Assembly: GCA_000310025.1 (NCBI GenBank) | Contig: FN648582.1 | Location: forward strand, 9,616-73,615 | DNA: 64,000 bases | Origin: Ectocarpus siliculosus | Lineage: Eukaryota > Sar > Phaeophyceae > Ectocarpales > Ectocarpaceae | Direction: 5' to 3' | In this document: piece after piece, positions 45,440-58,250 of the stretch | How positions within the stretch are numbered: position 1 is the stretch's first letter | Layout of the letters: each line of letters opens with the position of its first letter | Made by a program: the position numbers and the translations under genes | The notes under the pieces: generated by a model | What the model saw: the letters and a program-made list of their open reading frames with translations, nothing else | What the model was told of the DNA's origin: nothing | Databases searched by the model: none

Positions 45440-45995
45440 CCGACACATGTACAAGCAGGGAGAGGCGAGCGAGTCCAAGTGCATGAGATGAGAGTCTTTG
45501 TGTTGACACGCGAATGCATGATGAATGGTGAAAACTAGTCTGGAACAAGAACACGGACAGCAGCGCATTTCTTCACAGCAGTATATCAGCGCTATCGACG
45601 TCTTGCTTTCATGTATGCAAGGAGAGGTTGACGAGAACACGACAGCAGCGGTAGCCGTTTTCTCTCTGAGACATTTCGCTGGTTGACCTGACAGAGTTGT
45701 GGAGGGGTATTCAACTCTTGCCAAGTGTGAACATAGATGCTGTCTACCCGGCCGGACCAATATGAAATCACTGCTGTTTTCTGGATGTGTTGCAGCGCGC
45801 GCCCGCTAGTGAATTTTCAAGTGAGAAATTGAGGCTCAGATTTCCGTGAAAATTATAATTTTCGGGAATTTCGGCCACCCAGCTCAATGAACAACTGAGG
45901 GCCACACAGTTCCAAACTATAAGAAACGAGGCGCCGTAGAGAGAGCGTGAAAGAGAGAAACGGCCGTTTCGTCCAGTGCCCACCCCCACCCTCAT

Positions 45996-46211
45996 GTGGG
46001 TGGGTGTGTATTCGTTTGGTGCGTGGGTGCGGGTGGCTGTCTTGTATGCGTTACCCCCTTTGAAGTGGCCACGCGCGCGTCATGGTTCCTACAAATGACC
46101 GGGCGTGATGGCGCTTCTCACCACCTCATTCGAGAGAAACATAACGTGGACTGGAATAACGATGCATTACAAGAACACATGCATCAAATATTCAAGGCCC
46201 CAAAAAAATGA
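45996..46211 (+). other. Small ORF, 71 codons, unrecognised
   Basis: The second half (TGRDGASHHLIREKHNVDWN then NDALQEHMHQIFKAPKK) looks protein-like with His pairs, possibly a remnant of a zinc finger or transposon-derived domain. The first half is low in quality. Not enough to call a gene. Confidence 0.2.
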
Positions 46212-47854
46212 AACTGTGAATAAAGAAACCAGCAACTAGGCTGGCTGTTCAATCGACAAATAGGAAATTGAAGCAACCCAATCTCAGGTTTCTTACTTGG
46301 GGGCGCGTTTTGTAATTCAACGGAATCCCGTGTCTTTCATGGGCAGCAGTGTTATTTGAATCGAATCTTACGGGGCGCAAAACGGAGCTTTTTCTTTTAG
46401 AGCTCTCGCCGTCTAGTGCATGGTTGGAAAACATGCCCGCATGCCCTACTTCAGACGAAACAAACCACGGCATGTATGACCTGTTGCTCAGAGTGACTGC
46501 CGGTGCAGATTTCATACCCCGGATCGCTCTGTGAGCGTTGGATCTGAGGTGCCTTTCGACACATTCTGGTGCGCTTGGCCAGTCCAGCAACAGCAGACGG
46601 CAGCAGCTCGATTAATTCTTTTGCACTGAATTGGCTGCTGAGATGGGGGGATCCTGTAGCTGGGGTATTGTTGTTCGGTCGGATCAAGTATGGTTAGTGA
46701 TCGCTTTCTGTGGGCGACGAAGTCGGTGACCCGGTGAGCAGTCCAATTCTATGTGTCGCGGCTCGACAGCACAAGGCCCCGATTAATTCCCCTGCGCACA
46801 TTCCATGGTAACAACCAGCCGTCTCTTAAGTCACGCGCCAGATCTGCACAGCCTCGAAGTCCCGTTCGTGACTACTCCCTGACGGCTAGGTAGTCCGCTT
46901 CTCTGTGTCGCGGCTCGACCGGCACACTCAAGCCAAGTAAAAAACGAGACAAATCTACGTGTGGACCGGCAAAACGCAGCTCCAGGAGTCGCATTTCCAA
47001 GTATCCCCGCTCCTGACGAGCACACAGAACCGTATCTTCATTCGTGACAGCTTGTTCAGTTGTTGAACTTGGCCGGGCGTGTTGAATGTTTCTGCAAAGG
47101 AACTACTGTACATAGGCTCCGCGATTCCTTTCTCATGGGGTGTCCCTTATACGTGTAAGATATTTTTCCTTGTGCCAAGGTAACTCGTTTTTTGTTGTTT
47201 GTTGGCTTTTTTCTGGCCGGCCGGCGCCTTTCCTCGTAATTTCTCGTGCACAGATTCAGAGTCACCATCGATGTTACCCGCTGTTTGTGTTTTCTAGCCT
47301 GAGATCAGCGCTGCGTGTGCTGACCGCCTAAAGTCGCTGGAGACGGCTATATTTGGCGGGGACGCGTCTCCGAACCAGAAACCCCTCTCTCCGAAATGAA
47401 ACCAAAAAACGGATTTGTTTTTGGCGGGGTATTAATTTTTGTCGTCGCTCACGCTGCTTTGTATGTGTGCTGCTGTTTGTGCAAACCCAAACACACCCAG
47501 TAAGTGGGCAAGCAAACACAGATGCTAGCATTATATACAATCGCATTGTAGCGACAACGCGGCTAGCTACGCAAGGCCACCGCACGCTGCACGCGAATTT
47601 TTCGGAAAGTTCTGAGAATCCCAGTCTGCACTGCCCCGATCGCTTGAACATGTTGGTAGGCGGACGAGGGTCTGGCTCTTCGAAGCTCGAAACAGGCAGC
47701 GCAGTAAGTGTTTTTGGTGTTTGGGCCTTTTATCTTGCCCTACCTCCGGGGGAGGGCATGCGCCGACCTCCCGGAAGAGGAAACCTTAACCTTGTTATTC
47801 CATGTGTGATTCTTTGGGGCCAAAGGGGCCAGTTACTCTCCAGTTATTAACCGA
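46212..47854. other. Intergenic stretch, no gene recognised
   Basis: The phrase GTCGCGGCTCGACMGSACA occurs at 46756 and 46908, hinting at an old ~150-bp duplication. No protein-like frames with splice signals. Confidence 0.4.
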
Positions 47855-47923
47855 TCGCCCCGGTGGTCTAGTTGGTGCCCTCGTAACCTTCTAGCAATCA
47901 GGTCACGATTCGAATCCCGGCGA
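47855..47923 (+). ncRNA. tRNA-like sequence, copy 2
   Basis: TCGCCCCGGTGGTCTAGTTG (A box), CAGGTCACGATTCGAATCCC (B box) and terminal GGCGA pairing with the 5' TCGCC, followed four bases later by a T7 run (Pol III-type terminator). The anticodon arm is not clear. It shares ends and A/B boxes with 45369-45439, so both probably come from one tRNA-derived family. Confidence 0.45.
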
Positions 47924-48420
47924 GAGTGTTTTTTTCTCACTTTCGTGCCTGGTAGTAGAAAGCGGTGGAAAGCATCGTGAGTACCCAAAATTCGACTTAA
48001 ATGTCAACGAGGGAAAGGGATGGCTGAACCCTTCTCGCGATAAGAATGAAGGCACGCACCGCAGGAGGAAGGTGGGGCAAAAAATATGATAAAAAGAAGA
48101 AAAAAAGCCCCTGTGTTTACCCCCTCCTGTGTGACCCCGGTTGGTTCTAGTTGGACAGAAAAGCACACTGAACAAGGGTAGTCCTCCAAATACCCTGCAA
48201 AGTGTAGTACACGTCTCGTGTTGATCGGAGGGACTGTCGCCAAAATAAGTGGGACGAAAACACACACACACACTATGAAAACCAGAAAATGTCTGGGGGC
48301 GTTCGCTTGGATCGCGAGGATTACAATAATACGTCATGGTATGGAATACCGTTTTGAGCCCACAGAATCCCGTCTCCAATGTGGGGATGTTCTATCTTTG
48401 ACTTATTGGTTTTCTTTCAG

Positions 48421-48651
48421 GAATGCCCACTTCGTGAGACCCGACACCGGGGATGTTCGCTGATTCCGGGACAGATATGATTCGGATATGGTCCCATGCA
48501 GCACAAGAATGCAGGTGCTTCGGTGGGAGCAGTGAGCGACAACGGTGGCCTGTCCAACCCTGTGCTTGGCTCCTCCAGTGGCCCCCTTGCGATTTCAGGG
48601 CTCCTGCGCGCGAACCGACCTCCAACGACAGAACGCGCAGAGCCCAAGTAG
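48421..48651 (+). pseudogene. Possible 3'-terminal exon with internal TGA
   Basis: Follows a strong acceptor (TTGGTTTTCTTTCAG). One frame runs 77 codons to TAG and contains one TGA at codon 20. After it the composition is clearly protein-like: ASVGAVSDNGGLSNPVLGSS then SGPLAISGLLRANRPP. The parent gene is unknown; no partner exon found. Confidence 0.3.
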
Positions 48652-49188
48652 CTTGACCGTAATGCCTCTCCCCTCGACAATGATATTGGCCACCGCTACC
48701 ATCAAATGACCCCCGCCTTTTCTTGGACCTTTCTCCCTCTTTTCTGCCCCTAGGGCAATGTGAGAATATTCATTCGCAGCTCCTCTCGATGCCTGGTGTT
48801 GCTTCCTCCGTCGCCTTGATCAGTCATCTTGGTGATGACGAGCTGGGGGCATTTTAGTCAAACGCACGCGGGAGCTTTGTCAGTCTCGTCTGAGTTTATT
48901 TCCAACCAACGTTTCTCACTTCATTCTCAAACAGCGTCTGTCTCTTGCGCTCTCGCATGTCGTTGCACAGCGAAATGTTGCACTCGATACAGCATCACAG
49001 CAGACCATAGCGCAGATCTCAGTGATATCTACCATCAACACAGAAATTAGGTGGACTGAAGTTGAGGCTCGAGAGCGAAGCGAGCTCACTCATAACAAGC
49101 CTGGATAACCACGAACTGAGCGGCAGTGGGATAAGAATGGCAGGCCTCATTGTGTGTATTCCGGACATCGCGCGAGTACTCATGATTT

Positions 49189-49398
49189 CGTTCATTTTGT
49201 GGGGTAAGTACTCTTTGCGCGACTGCCGCGTTGGCAACGGCTGTCAACGCAGAGGTTGGTCGTTTCCTGAGTGGAGCCTCCAGGCTATTTGCAGAAGGAG
49301 GCCTCATCCAACCCAAAATCTTAACCGACGTCACTAGTTCGTGTTTGAACATCAGGGAAAAAGTAAAGCCGGAAAATAAATTTGCAGAGAGTTTCCAG
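49189..49398 (+). other. Short protein-like frame, unrecognised
   Basis: ALATAVNAEVGRFLSGASRL followed by FAEGGLIQPKILTDVTSSCL and REKVKPENKFAESFQ. It lies 0.6 kb upstream of the P-loop gene on the same strand and could be its N-terminal exon. Evidence is composition only. Confidence 0.25.
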
Positions 49399-49946
49399 GT
49401 TTCCAGGTGCACTTTGATCTTCATGTAGAGTAGAAAGAAGCAGGTGGCAGCACCGCACGGGCGACCGCGTGCACGGCGACAACACCTTAACCCCAAACAG
49501 TAAGAAGGTATTGAAAATGTGATCGATGCTGCGAATAATTATCCGGGGGGCAAGCAAGATGCAACCAAATGATGCGCGAACACACAAGCGCGCATCGCCC
49601 GACCAAGTGTGCGGCGAAAGTAGTTCCAGATAAGGGAGCCAAAATCGACTGAATAGCCGCTCTTGTCACTCTCGCGGAGCTTGTGGTGCCGAAAGAGGGA
49701 AAAGAACAAGTCAAGCAACAAGAATAAAATGAGCATTCACCGTTTTCTCTTTCTTTTGTGATCGTGCTCATTGATATTTATCTCTCAGTACGTTGACGAG
49801 GCAGCACAGATAATTACGTCATTCGGTGGATGCAGATACCCGTCTATCACGTACTCCCTTATACATCTGCTGTGATAGGTTTCGCCGCGAATGTTGCTCG
49901 TCAATGTGTGGTCTAGCATCCATTTTTCCGTCATCGCCCGTCTTTT

Positions 49947-51120
49947 ATGTACGTACCCGTTGCCCGTCTGCCCGTCGCAGTCGACGAGGTCGTCACGAAT
50001 TTTGCGGCCGCACTCACCCGAGTTGTGGTCACCAACACCATGAAACTGGCAAACGGCACGTTCTTCATTGGCCACCGCAAGATGGGATCCAAGCTTTTTA
50101 TCCGTTCTTGCTACAAGGATTTGTCAAAGATAATAATCGACTGCGCTATCAACGGTTCTATGGACAACATTGTTGTCACGGGCACACCTGGAATCGGCAA
50201 ATCCGTGTTCGGCTACCATCTATTGTACCTACTGCGCCAAGACGGGAAAACGGTTGTTTTCGAACAGAAGGACAAGTGGTACCGATTCAGCGATGAGGGG
50301 GTGGTGGAAGGGCGATTCGAAACTTTTAGTGATGCAGGGTTCCTGAATGACCCCGCAGGTTGGTATTTTAGTGACCCGGAGGGCAAGCCGCGCGAGGGTT
50401 TCACTGGTATTACAGTTGTTTTGGTGTCTCCTGGGGAGGATAAGACAAACCAATTCCTAAAACAAGATGCGGCTTGTCTTCTATTCATGCCCGTGTGGAG
50501 CGAGGATGAGCTGTTGGAAAGTCGACGAATTATTTTCCCTGATGCCCGAAGTGTCAACGACGTGAGAAAAGCTTTTGAAAAGGTTGGGGGTGTTGCAAGA
50601 GCAGTCTTCGGACCCAAAATGTTCGCACGTCAAGTGGGGATAATGAAGAGAGCGACGAGTCAAGTCAATCTGGGTTTGCTTCGCCAAGTTTGCGCCGTTG
50701 AATAAAATGTGTTCTTGTCGACCGATAAAACTGGGGACGCCCTCTTTAATATGCTGCCTTCACCCGGCACAGCGTACGAGTGTTTTGATGTCGTCTTTGC
50801 CAGCGAATACGCGCTTGAGTTAGTTGAGAAAGCAGTTTCCGAAAGGGATTATCTGGATTTTCAAGGCCATGTGATGGCCACTTTGGAACACGCTGACCTG
50901 AACAGCAAGGTGGGAGGCAGCGCACGGGGACAAATGTTTGAAAGGTTAGCACACGCGGCCCTCACTAGATCAGTAAGGTAAAAGAAACCTACGGCGTTCA
51001 ACATGACAATCTTGTGTACGTCGTTCCAAGCATCAACTGGCAGAGGGCCATCGACTTGGGCGAAGGTGGTGATTGCTTGAAGGGAGCAACGGCCGATTTT
51101 AAATCGGAGTGTGTTATTTG
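49947..51120 (+). pseudogene. Crinkler/RHS-type P-loop NTPase gene, broken
   Basis: Fossil. Plus-strand coding shows a STAND/AAA-like P-loop domain of the kind found in Crinkler (CRN) and retrotransposon-hot-spot (RHS) proteins. Parts in order: an N-terminal header region, Walker A TGTPGIGKS followed by a helix YHLLYLLRQDGKTVVF, Walker B-like GITVVLVSP, and a C-terminal region with VYVVPSINWQ. CRN/RHS proteins occur as oomycete effectors and as mobile-element-associated genes. It looks broken at about two places and is of moderate age. The family call rests on motif order and could be wrong in detail. Confidence 0.6.
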
Positions 51121-52006
51121 CGCGATACACTTAAAGAGTCACTTGTATGGCTGAGGTGATTCGATTTAAGAAGTTCCTGGTTCGAATGTCTCCCCTCTCG
51201 TTTCTTTTGCCTTGCCGATACTCCATCAGCAAGTACCCGTCTGACCCAACGCTCGTCAATCCCGACCCGTAGGCGAATACGTCCGGATCGTGGGGCGGCC
51301 GAAACCGGGATTAGCAGCACGCGAACCCCTGCGCGTGGAGCTCTATAGCGAGAATTGTCCGATTATGCTGTGGCCTAGACGAGTATTTGTTGGGTTTTGT
51401 CTTGGATTGGTTGTCAATGCCGATCCATGCGGGTTGGTATGGCGCTCGATCACTTGGAGCAGTGTAGTGAAGAAGTGGAGGCCAGGCGGCTGCGAGACCC
51501 GGCACTGGCACGATCCTCAGGGCTTGGCACCAAGGATTGCGAGTGGATAGTTGTTTAGACGGTTTGAAGTCATCCACATTGATATTTTCAGGCTGAGTCT
51601 TACGGTGTGATTTTTTTTTTTCACGGTTCCTCGAGGTACAGTCGACCCCGCTTTGAGGACGCACATGGTTTTCCTTCAAAAAAGCGTCCTTAAAGCGGGT
51701 TTTGTCCTTAATTTTCCGGGGACAATAACTCGCCAACCCCGGGGCCGATCGAGGCATGCTGTAGCTTAAACGACTCGGCTATTGATAGGGAACGGCAGTA
51801 CGAAATTTCAGCACCTTATTGTTCGTCGATCCATCTCAACTAAAATTAGTATATTTATATTGAGATGGTTTGAAAACCGAGCACGTGCAGCAGTACACAG
51901 CAGTATTGTAGTACACTATATTGTTGCATGCTGGCGCCGCCTGAAGTGTACTGCCAACAAAGATGTAGTGAGAGACACTTCAAATTATTGTTTCAAACAG
52001 AGCAAG

Positions 52007-52780
52007 CTACCCTGACGGCTTTTCCCTCCACATATCGCGAAGAGTTCCCTGCACCTCTCCCCTCGGCTTCGCTCTACGCTTAACCTGAGTCTCATGAGTG
52101 AACGAATGCACGGTCTTCGAAAGAAGATGCTGCGTCTCGCTGTACTCGCCCCCCGTTCCATTCGCATACAGGTACGAGCGAAGCTCCTCGAAACGAGAGT
52201 AGACCTCGGCCTCTGAGAGGGACGAGGTAATACACGACTCCGACCTACTGTCGCCGTCCTCCTCGTCACTCGATACGTCATCGTCAATTTGTAAGCCAGC
52301 TATGTCCTTCTCTACTTCCTGCAGTTCCAACGCGACCTCATCTTCCTTCACGTTGGGGTCGTCCTCTACAGCAAGCCACGTCTGAAATGCCTGTCGGAGG
52401 TCCTGCTCAGAGAGCCCTGCACCCTTCTCGACACACAAGTTTTCCATCAACACTCGCGGCATGGACCTAGCGTTCGCAGATCGCGCAACGCTGGTCGGCA
52501 TCGACATATTTTTGACCAAGTCGAAAAGGTCGTCGATGACACCCTGCTCGTCCTTGTTCTCTCGGTCAAGTCGCGTGTCCATGCTCTTGAGCAGATTGCA
52601 GTGCTTCCTGGGAAGGATGTCAGCCTTCAGCCAGCACCTGATGACCGTCTGGGCAGAGAGCCTACTCCACTTCTCAGAGAGGATCTCGGTGACGTCCAGC
52701 ATTGTTGCCTGCCCTGCATCACTGAGGCCCCGGCAACCCCTGTCAAACGAAAACGTGGGGAGAGGCAAAACCGGAGGCAA
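52007..52780 (-). CDS. C-terminal part of a pogo/Tigger-like transposase
   Basis: 257 codons. The first third contains EILSEKWSRLSAQTVIRCWL followed by KADILP, the conserved C-terminal signature of Tigger/Jerky/CENP-B-like DDE proteins (W-x-V-S-x-x-T-I-x-x-C-x-x-K-A-G-I). Next come an acidic stretch (DDDVSSDEEDGD), SLSEAEVYSRFEELRSYL and a basic tail. This is what normally follows the DDE core, which is missing here. The Copia insertion lies just upstream (minus strand). The frame starts at an ATG but is probably an exon or truncated protein. Confidence 0.6.
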   Translation of the reverse strand: MPPVLPLPTFSFDRGCRGLSDAGQATMLDVTEILSEKWSRLSAQTVIRCWLKADILPRKHCNLLKSMDTRLDRENKDEQGVIDDLFDLVKNMSMPTSVARSANARSMPRVLMENLCVEKGAGLSEQDLRQAFQTWLAVEDDPNVKEDEVALELQEVEKDIAGLQIDDDVSSDEEDGDSRSESCITSSLSEAEVYSRFEELRSYLYANGTGGEYSETQHLLSKTVHSFTHETQVKRRAKPRGEVQGTLRDMWREKPSG

Positions 52781-52845
52781 AACGGGGGACGAGGTCGAAA
52801 TCGGGGACAGAGAATAAGTTTAGTGTCAAGCATAAGCGATGTGTC

Positions 52846-53065
52846 TGACAGCAGTTCAGCAGTTGTCTGGGCTGCCGTGTGCTGCTGTGTAGTTGGCAGT
52901 AGTGGCGCAGTTTGGGTAGGTAAACACAGAGTGATTCATTAACATACAAAACGACCAAGCCTGCCTTCACCTGACGGTTACAGACTTGAAGTCACGCCTT
53001 CACAATACTGCACAAAACCCATGCAGTAGAATAGAGTCAGTTCTTGCACTACAATACTCCTGACA
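52846..53065 (-). repeat. 3' LTR of the Copia element
   Basis: 220 bp, 219 of them identical to the other LTR. Preceded by target duplication GTGTC at 52841-52845. Confidence 0.95.
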
Positions 53066-56000
53066 TGTCCTCTCAAGAGCTACGGCATTCTAATTCTGAA
53101 ATACAAGACACGATCTTCTCTCTCTCAATGTCCTCTCAAAACGATATCAGTGTCCTCTCGAACAAATGTCTACGAATACGGGCTTTCTGAATAACTCAAA
53201 AACGATACTCACTAACTGCCATAGTTTTCAAGCAGCGAAATGTTTTCTTCTTATCATACGAATGCTCTTCCAACCGAAATCTCCAACTCATGCTCACACT
53301 CCAAGCAACAGAAGGCGGTTCTGCAGGAACTTCACAGCTCCCGAACTCTTGGTGAGGATGTCCGCCCTCTGCAGGTTGGTTTCGATATACTCGACATCTA
53401 CCACTTCCTTTTCTACAAGAGACCGAACATGGTGAAATTTTACATCGATGTGCTTGGTGCGCGGGGTGATTTTCGCGCTCCTGCTAAGTGACACAGCACC
53501 AGAGTTATCCTCGAAAACGACGGTTGCCTGCTCCTGCTTCTGATTCATGGACTCTAGCAGGTTCCGGAAGTGGATGACCATGACGCACCCCTTTGACAGT
53601 GCGACGTACTCGGCCTCTACCGTCGATATAGCCACCACCGTTTGCTTCTTCGCCGTCCATTCCACCGGGCCACCTGCAAAGTACAAAACAACACCGGTAG
53701 TGGAGTACCCGTTGTCTAGGTCACCGGCGTGGTCAGAATCCACATATGCCGTTAGGTTGTCTCCGTCGTCGGCGTCCTCGCGGTATGTGATCCCGATGGA
53801 GGTCGTCCCCTTTAGGTACCTGAGTACCCGCTTCAGCTTCACCATTGCTCTGGGACCGGGCTTCGCCATGCTCTTCGCTAGTACCATCACCGAGTGAGTA
53901 ATGTCCGGCCTCGAGCCCCGGCTGAGATACAGGAGGCTTCCTACGGCGGACCGGAAATACGTGGTGTCCTCTGGAAACAGAACCGCCTCCTCCACGATGC
54001 TGATCGGTCCGGGCTCAGCCGGAGTCTTCGCCGAGCGAGCGTCGGCCATTCCGAACTTGTCAAGCACGGCGTTCGCGTACGTGTTCTGCGAAAAGAGGAT
54101 CACCCCGGCGTCGATGTTCCTTTCAATCGCCATGCCGAGGAGGAACTTCGCATCTCCAAGGTACACCGTGTCGAACCGCTCCTTCAGCTGTTCGATAACT
54201 GTCATCACCAGATCCTCGTCGCTCCCCGAAAATAGGATGTCGTCGACGTACACGAGAAGGAGAACCTCTCCCGCGTTGAGGCTGTATAGACAGGGATCCG
54301 CCGGGCTCCGAACGAATCCGATCTCCATCAGATACTCGTGGAAGGTGCCGTTCCAGCCTTTCGGGGAGAGACGCAGCCCGTACAGCCACGCCTTAAGCAG
54401 CCACACCTGCCGTGCTTGTTCCGGAGAACACTCGAATCCTTTCGGAGGGATTACAAAAATCGGTTTCGCATTCTTGGGGACCCGTGCATGCAGGAACGCC
54501 GTCTTGATGTCGGCTTGCTTTAGAACAAAACCGTTTTGAGCAGCGTTAGCGACAAATAGATGAACTGTTTCCATCGACGCCACAGGCGCTGCCTTATCTT
54601 CGCCCGTGTCAGCTTGGTGAAAACCTTGAACCACAATGCGGCTCTTGAGACGAACAGGTTCTCGGTCTTGGTTGTATTTTACCTTGAATAGGTATTTGGC
54701 CGGAAGCGCCTGAGCACCCTCCGGCAGGTCTACCCAGTCGAACACGTCATGCTCGACCAGTGATCGTCCTTCGTCACGCATGCTTTCTTTCCACGCGTCA
54801 GCATCCGGTCCACTCACCGCTTGGCTGTAGTTGGCCGGGTCAGGGGGCATGTAGCCCGCCTCACCTTCCTGTCCCGGTGGCTCCGAGTACACTCCCAGTA
54901 AGCAAGGAATACTCCATCCGCTCGTACGCCTTCTCCGCCGTGTGCAGATCCATAACCGTTCGTGGCACGGGGTTCCTGCCGCTCCGGCGAAGGCCTGGCT
55001 CCTGCTGCTGGGGCGTCGGTTCCATCCCGCCATCGTCCTTCTGTTCTTCTTGATTTTCTTCTTCGTCGATCGTTTCCTCCCAGCCGGGCTGGTAAATTAT
55101 CCTGCCGGGCTCGGGCAGCGGGTCCGCTCCTACCTTGGGGGGAACCACGTCGCGCGGGTCTTTCTCGCAGAAGGACACTTCGCCGGAGTTGGTGATCTTC
55201 GAGGGTTCTGTGGGGTCCCAAAGCCTGTACGACCTGCTCTTAGAGTTGTAACCAACCAGATACATCTTCTTGGCCCTGGCGGCAAGCTTGTTGGGCCGGA
55301 ACCTCGCTTCCTCGTGCTTAAAACAGACCGAACCAAATTCGTGCATGTGCTTCAAGCTGCCGAGCGGTTTGCCTTCCCATACCTCAAGTGGTGCCTTGCC
55401 GTCCAATGCTTCCGTGGGCGTGCGGTTCAGGATGTAGATTGCGGTCTTAAAAGCTTCAGCCCACAGGCGGCCCGGGAGATGCGGTGCACCCAAGAGGAGG
55501 CGGCGCGTCGTGGCTATAACAATGCCAAAACCACGCTCGGCGATGGCGTTACCCTCAGGGACGTACGGGGCGTTGGTCGTGATTTTCATTCCAAGTGATT
55601 GTGCCAACGCGTCGAACCTTCCCTTGAATTCGTCCCCTCCATCGCAGTTAACTGTATCTAGGCAAATTCCTAACGGGTCAGCAACCTCCTTGACAACCGT
55701 TTCCAGCCCTTCGGCAGCTTCATCTTTCGTTTTGATCGGAATCCCCCATCTCATGCGCGAGTTGTCGTCCGTAAACATCACTGCGCGCCGGCTACCACCG
55801 TATGACTCTTCAGAATGCGGCCCCCACGTGTCGACGTGCACGAGCTCAAGCCGTGCGTCGGCGCGAGGACGATCAGACGGAGGGTGGCTGCTCTTCTTGC
55901 TGTTTCCGGCGGAACATACCTCGCAATCTCCGGACTCGATGTTTCGGTTGAATTTTACTCCCGAGTGCTCCTTGTCCGCCAGCAGCTGGAGAGCGCGCGG

Positions 56001-56559
56001 GTTGCAGTGGCCCATCCTCCGATGCCACAAGTGCGCGTCGACCTTGGTGCGAAACAGTTTCGCGGATCCGTCCAGGCTCACGTCGTCGACGATGATATTG
56101 ACCACGTACATCCGCGGTATTTCCTTCGAGATGGGAAACGCGTGCTGACCGCCGCGAAGAGCTGGCGGGGTAGACATCAGATCACACAGCACCCCCTTTT
56201 CTTCCAAAGCTCCAACCGAAAATATGTTTGCTCCTAGGTCCGGTACCAGGAGAACTTCCAGCGACACTGGGATTGTTGCGTTCTTATCGTTCCGTAGGCC
56301 AAATTTTAGCTTGCCTTTCTGGGTTGCGTTGGACTGGCCACAGGACCCTTCGACTTGAACGTTGCAGGCGTACCTCTCGCCTACGTGCGTTGCGGCAGGG
56401 GATTCGGCCCAAACCATGTGGCTTGATGCCGCGGTGTCTATGAACACTGTCGTACTTCAAGGGACTTGACCTGTTCCTTGACTTGAAAAACGCTGGTGAA
56501 TGCAACGGTCTCCGTTGCACCAGGGGCTTCCTCCACCTGAACGTGCACGGCGGCGGGCT

Positions 56560-57010
56560 CATCGTCCATCGCCACTCCAGGCGTCTTCAGCGCCTGCACG
56601 TCACCAACAGCATCAGCGCGCTCCTCAGGCGGCGCCACAGCAAGCGCTTCTAGCACCTGCGTATCTCCAGCAGCGCATGCCTTGGGCTGCGCCACAGCAG
56701 GCGCCTCCAGCACCTGCGGATATCCAGCAGCGTGCTCCTCGGGCTTCGCCGCAGCAGGGACTTCTGGCACCTGCGGGTTTTCAGCAGCGCGCTCCTTGGG
56801 CTTCGCCGCAGCAGGCGCCTCCAGCACCTGCGTATATCCAGCAGCGCGCTCCTCGGGCTTCGCCGCAGCAGGCGCCTCCAGCAACTGCGTATATCCAGCA
56901 GCGCGCTCCTCGGGCTTCGCCGCAGCAGGGACTTCTGGCACCTGCGAGTATTCAGCGACGCGCTTCTCTGCTTGCGTCGCGGCGGGCACTTCTTGCACCC
57001 GCGGGCAGTC
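56560..57010 (-). repeat. 57-bp (19-residue) tandem repeats in the Copia gag tail
   Basis: Between the zinc knuckle and protease the gag product carries about eight repeats of the form VLEAPAAAKPEERAAGYTQ, with the middle ones nearly identical and the outer ones diverged. The tract makes this gag longer than typical Copia gag. A role as spacer or binding repeat is unknown. Confidence 0.85.
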
Positions 57011-58250
57011 ATCGATTATAATTGAGAAGTCTTCTAGACCCTTTCTACCTCCCCGGACCTGCGTGAACCATGCCTGAGTGGTGGTGGATTCCTGCGATAC
57101 GTTCGCCTGCTCTTTGGCGTCCTCCGCCTCATTCGAGAGGCGAAGAGGGCAGTTTTGCCACTGGTGCTCGGTCGAATTGTGGCAGTACCTGCAGCGTCTC
57201 TTGCGGTCTTGGCCATTCTGCTGACCCCGTCCTCGACCTCCACCGGAGTTTTGGTTGCCGCGATCTTTTCCGCGTGCACCTTGGGCGCTTCTAGCGCCAC
57301 GTCCTCCTGATGGGTTCCCGTTCGAGTTAGTTCCACCGCTGCTGCTGTTGCCGTTCGAGCTGTTGTTCCCGTCCGCGTCCCTGCCGCCATTTCCTCGGCG
57401 GTTGCGTCCACGTCCACCGTGTTTACGGAACTCGCGTGCTCCTCCATGCACGGTCGTGTTGAGCGCACGGCCGTGGCTTCCAGAGCCGTCGTCATTGGTA
57501 GTATCCTTGCCCCTGATCTGCAGAGAGTGGAAAGCAGTGGCTCGGTGTGCCACACGTTCAAAATCCAAGTTCAAATCGGAGTTGTCGGCTCGTGACTGCT
57601 CGCACACCAGCGCAGCTTTGAATTGTCCGTATTGCTGGTCAGGTAGCGCGTTCAAGAAGGTGTGGGTTTTGCGAGTCGACACGACCTTGTCACCAAGCGC
57701 TTCGAGCTCTGCGGAAATGCGGCGCAACTCTTGGATTGCGCGCGCGGGGTCGTATTTGTCGGCGGCTGTGACGGACAGGGCTCCTAGCTGTTGCTGCAGC
57801 TCTTGCATCCTAAACGCTCCAGTCTTTCGGTACTTTGCTTCCAGGGCGAGAAATGCAGCACGTCCGTCACCCCACTCCTCAGGATAAACGGCGTTGAAGG
57901 ACCCTACGACTAGAGACGCAGCACTCTGAAATCCCTCGGCGCACTCCGACGTCGCTAAATCAAGCCGCGTGAACAGCCTACCGTTCTTTTGTTTGAAAGC
58001 ACTCTTCTTGGTCTCGTACGCCGCGACCGCATCCGCCGTGCCATCCACCGGAGCTTCCGGAGCCTTCTCGGTCCCAGACATAACTTCGCCTAGGCCGGTC
58101 TCGTACATGATCGAGCGGAACAAACTCGACCATCTGTGGTACTCATTAGGATTTCCGTTGAACGGGACGTATCCTTGCTTGAAGATGTTTGCAGACGACG
58201 TAGACATGATGACTCGATGTGATTACCCACCAAACGCGAGGCTCATAACC

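Noticed and set aside
47855-47923. A functional tRNA gene
   Set aside because: A and B boxes are present, but the T stem has mismatches and the anticodon arm cannot be folded convincingly.
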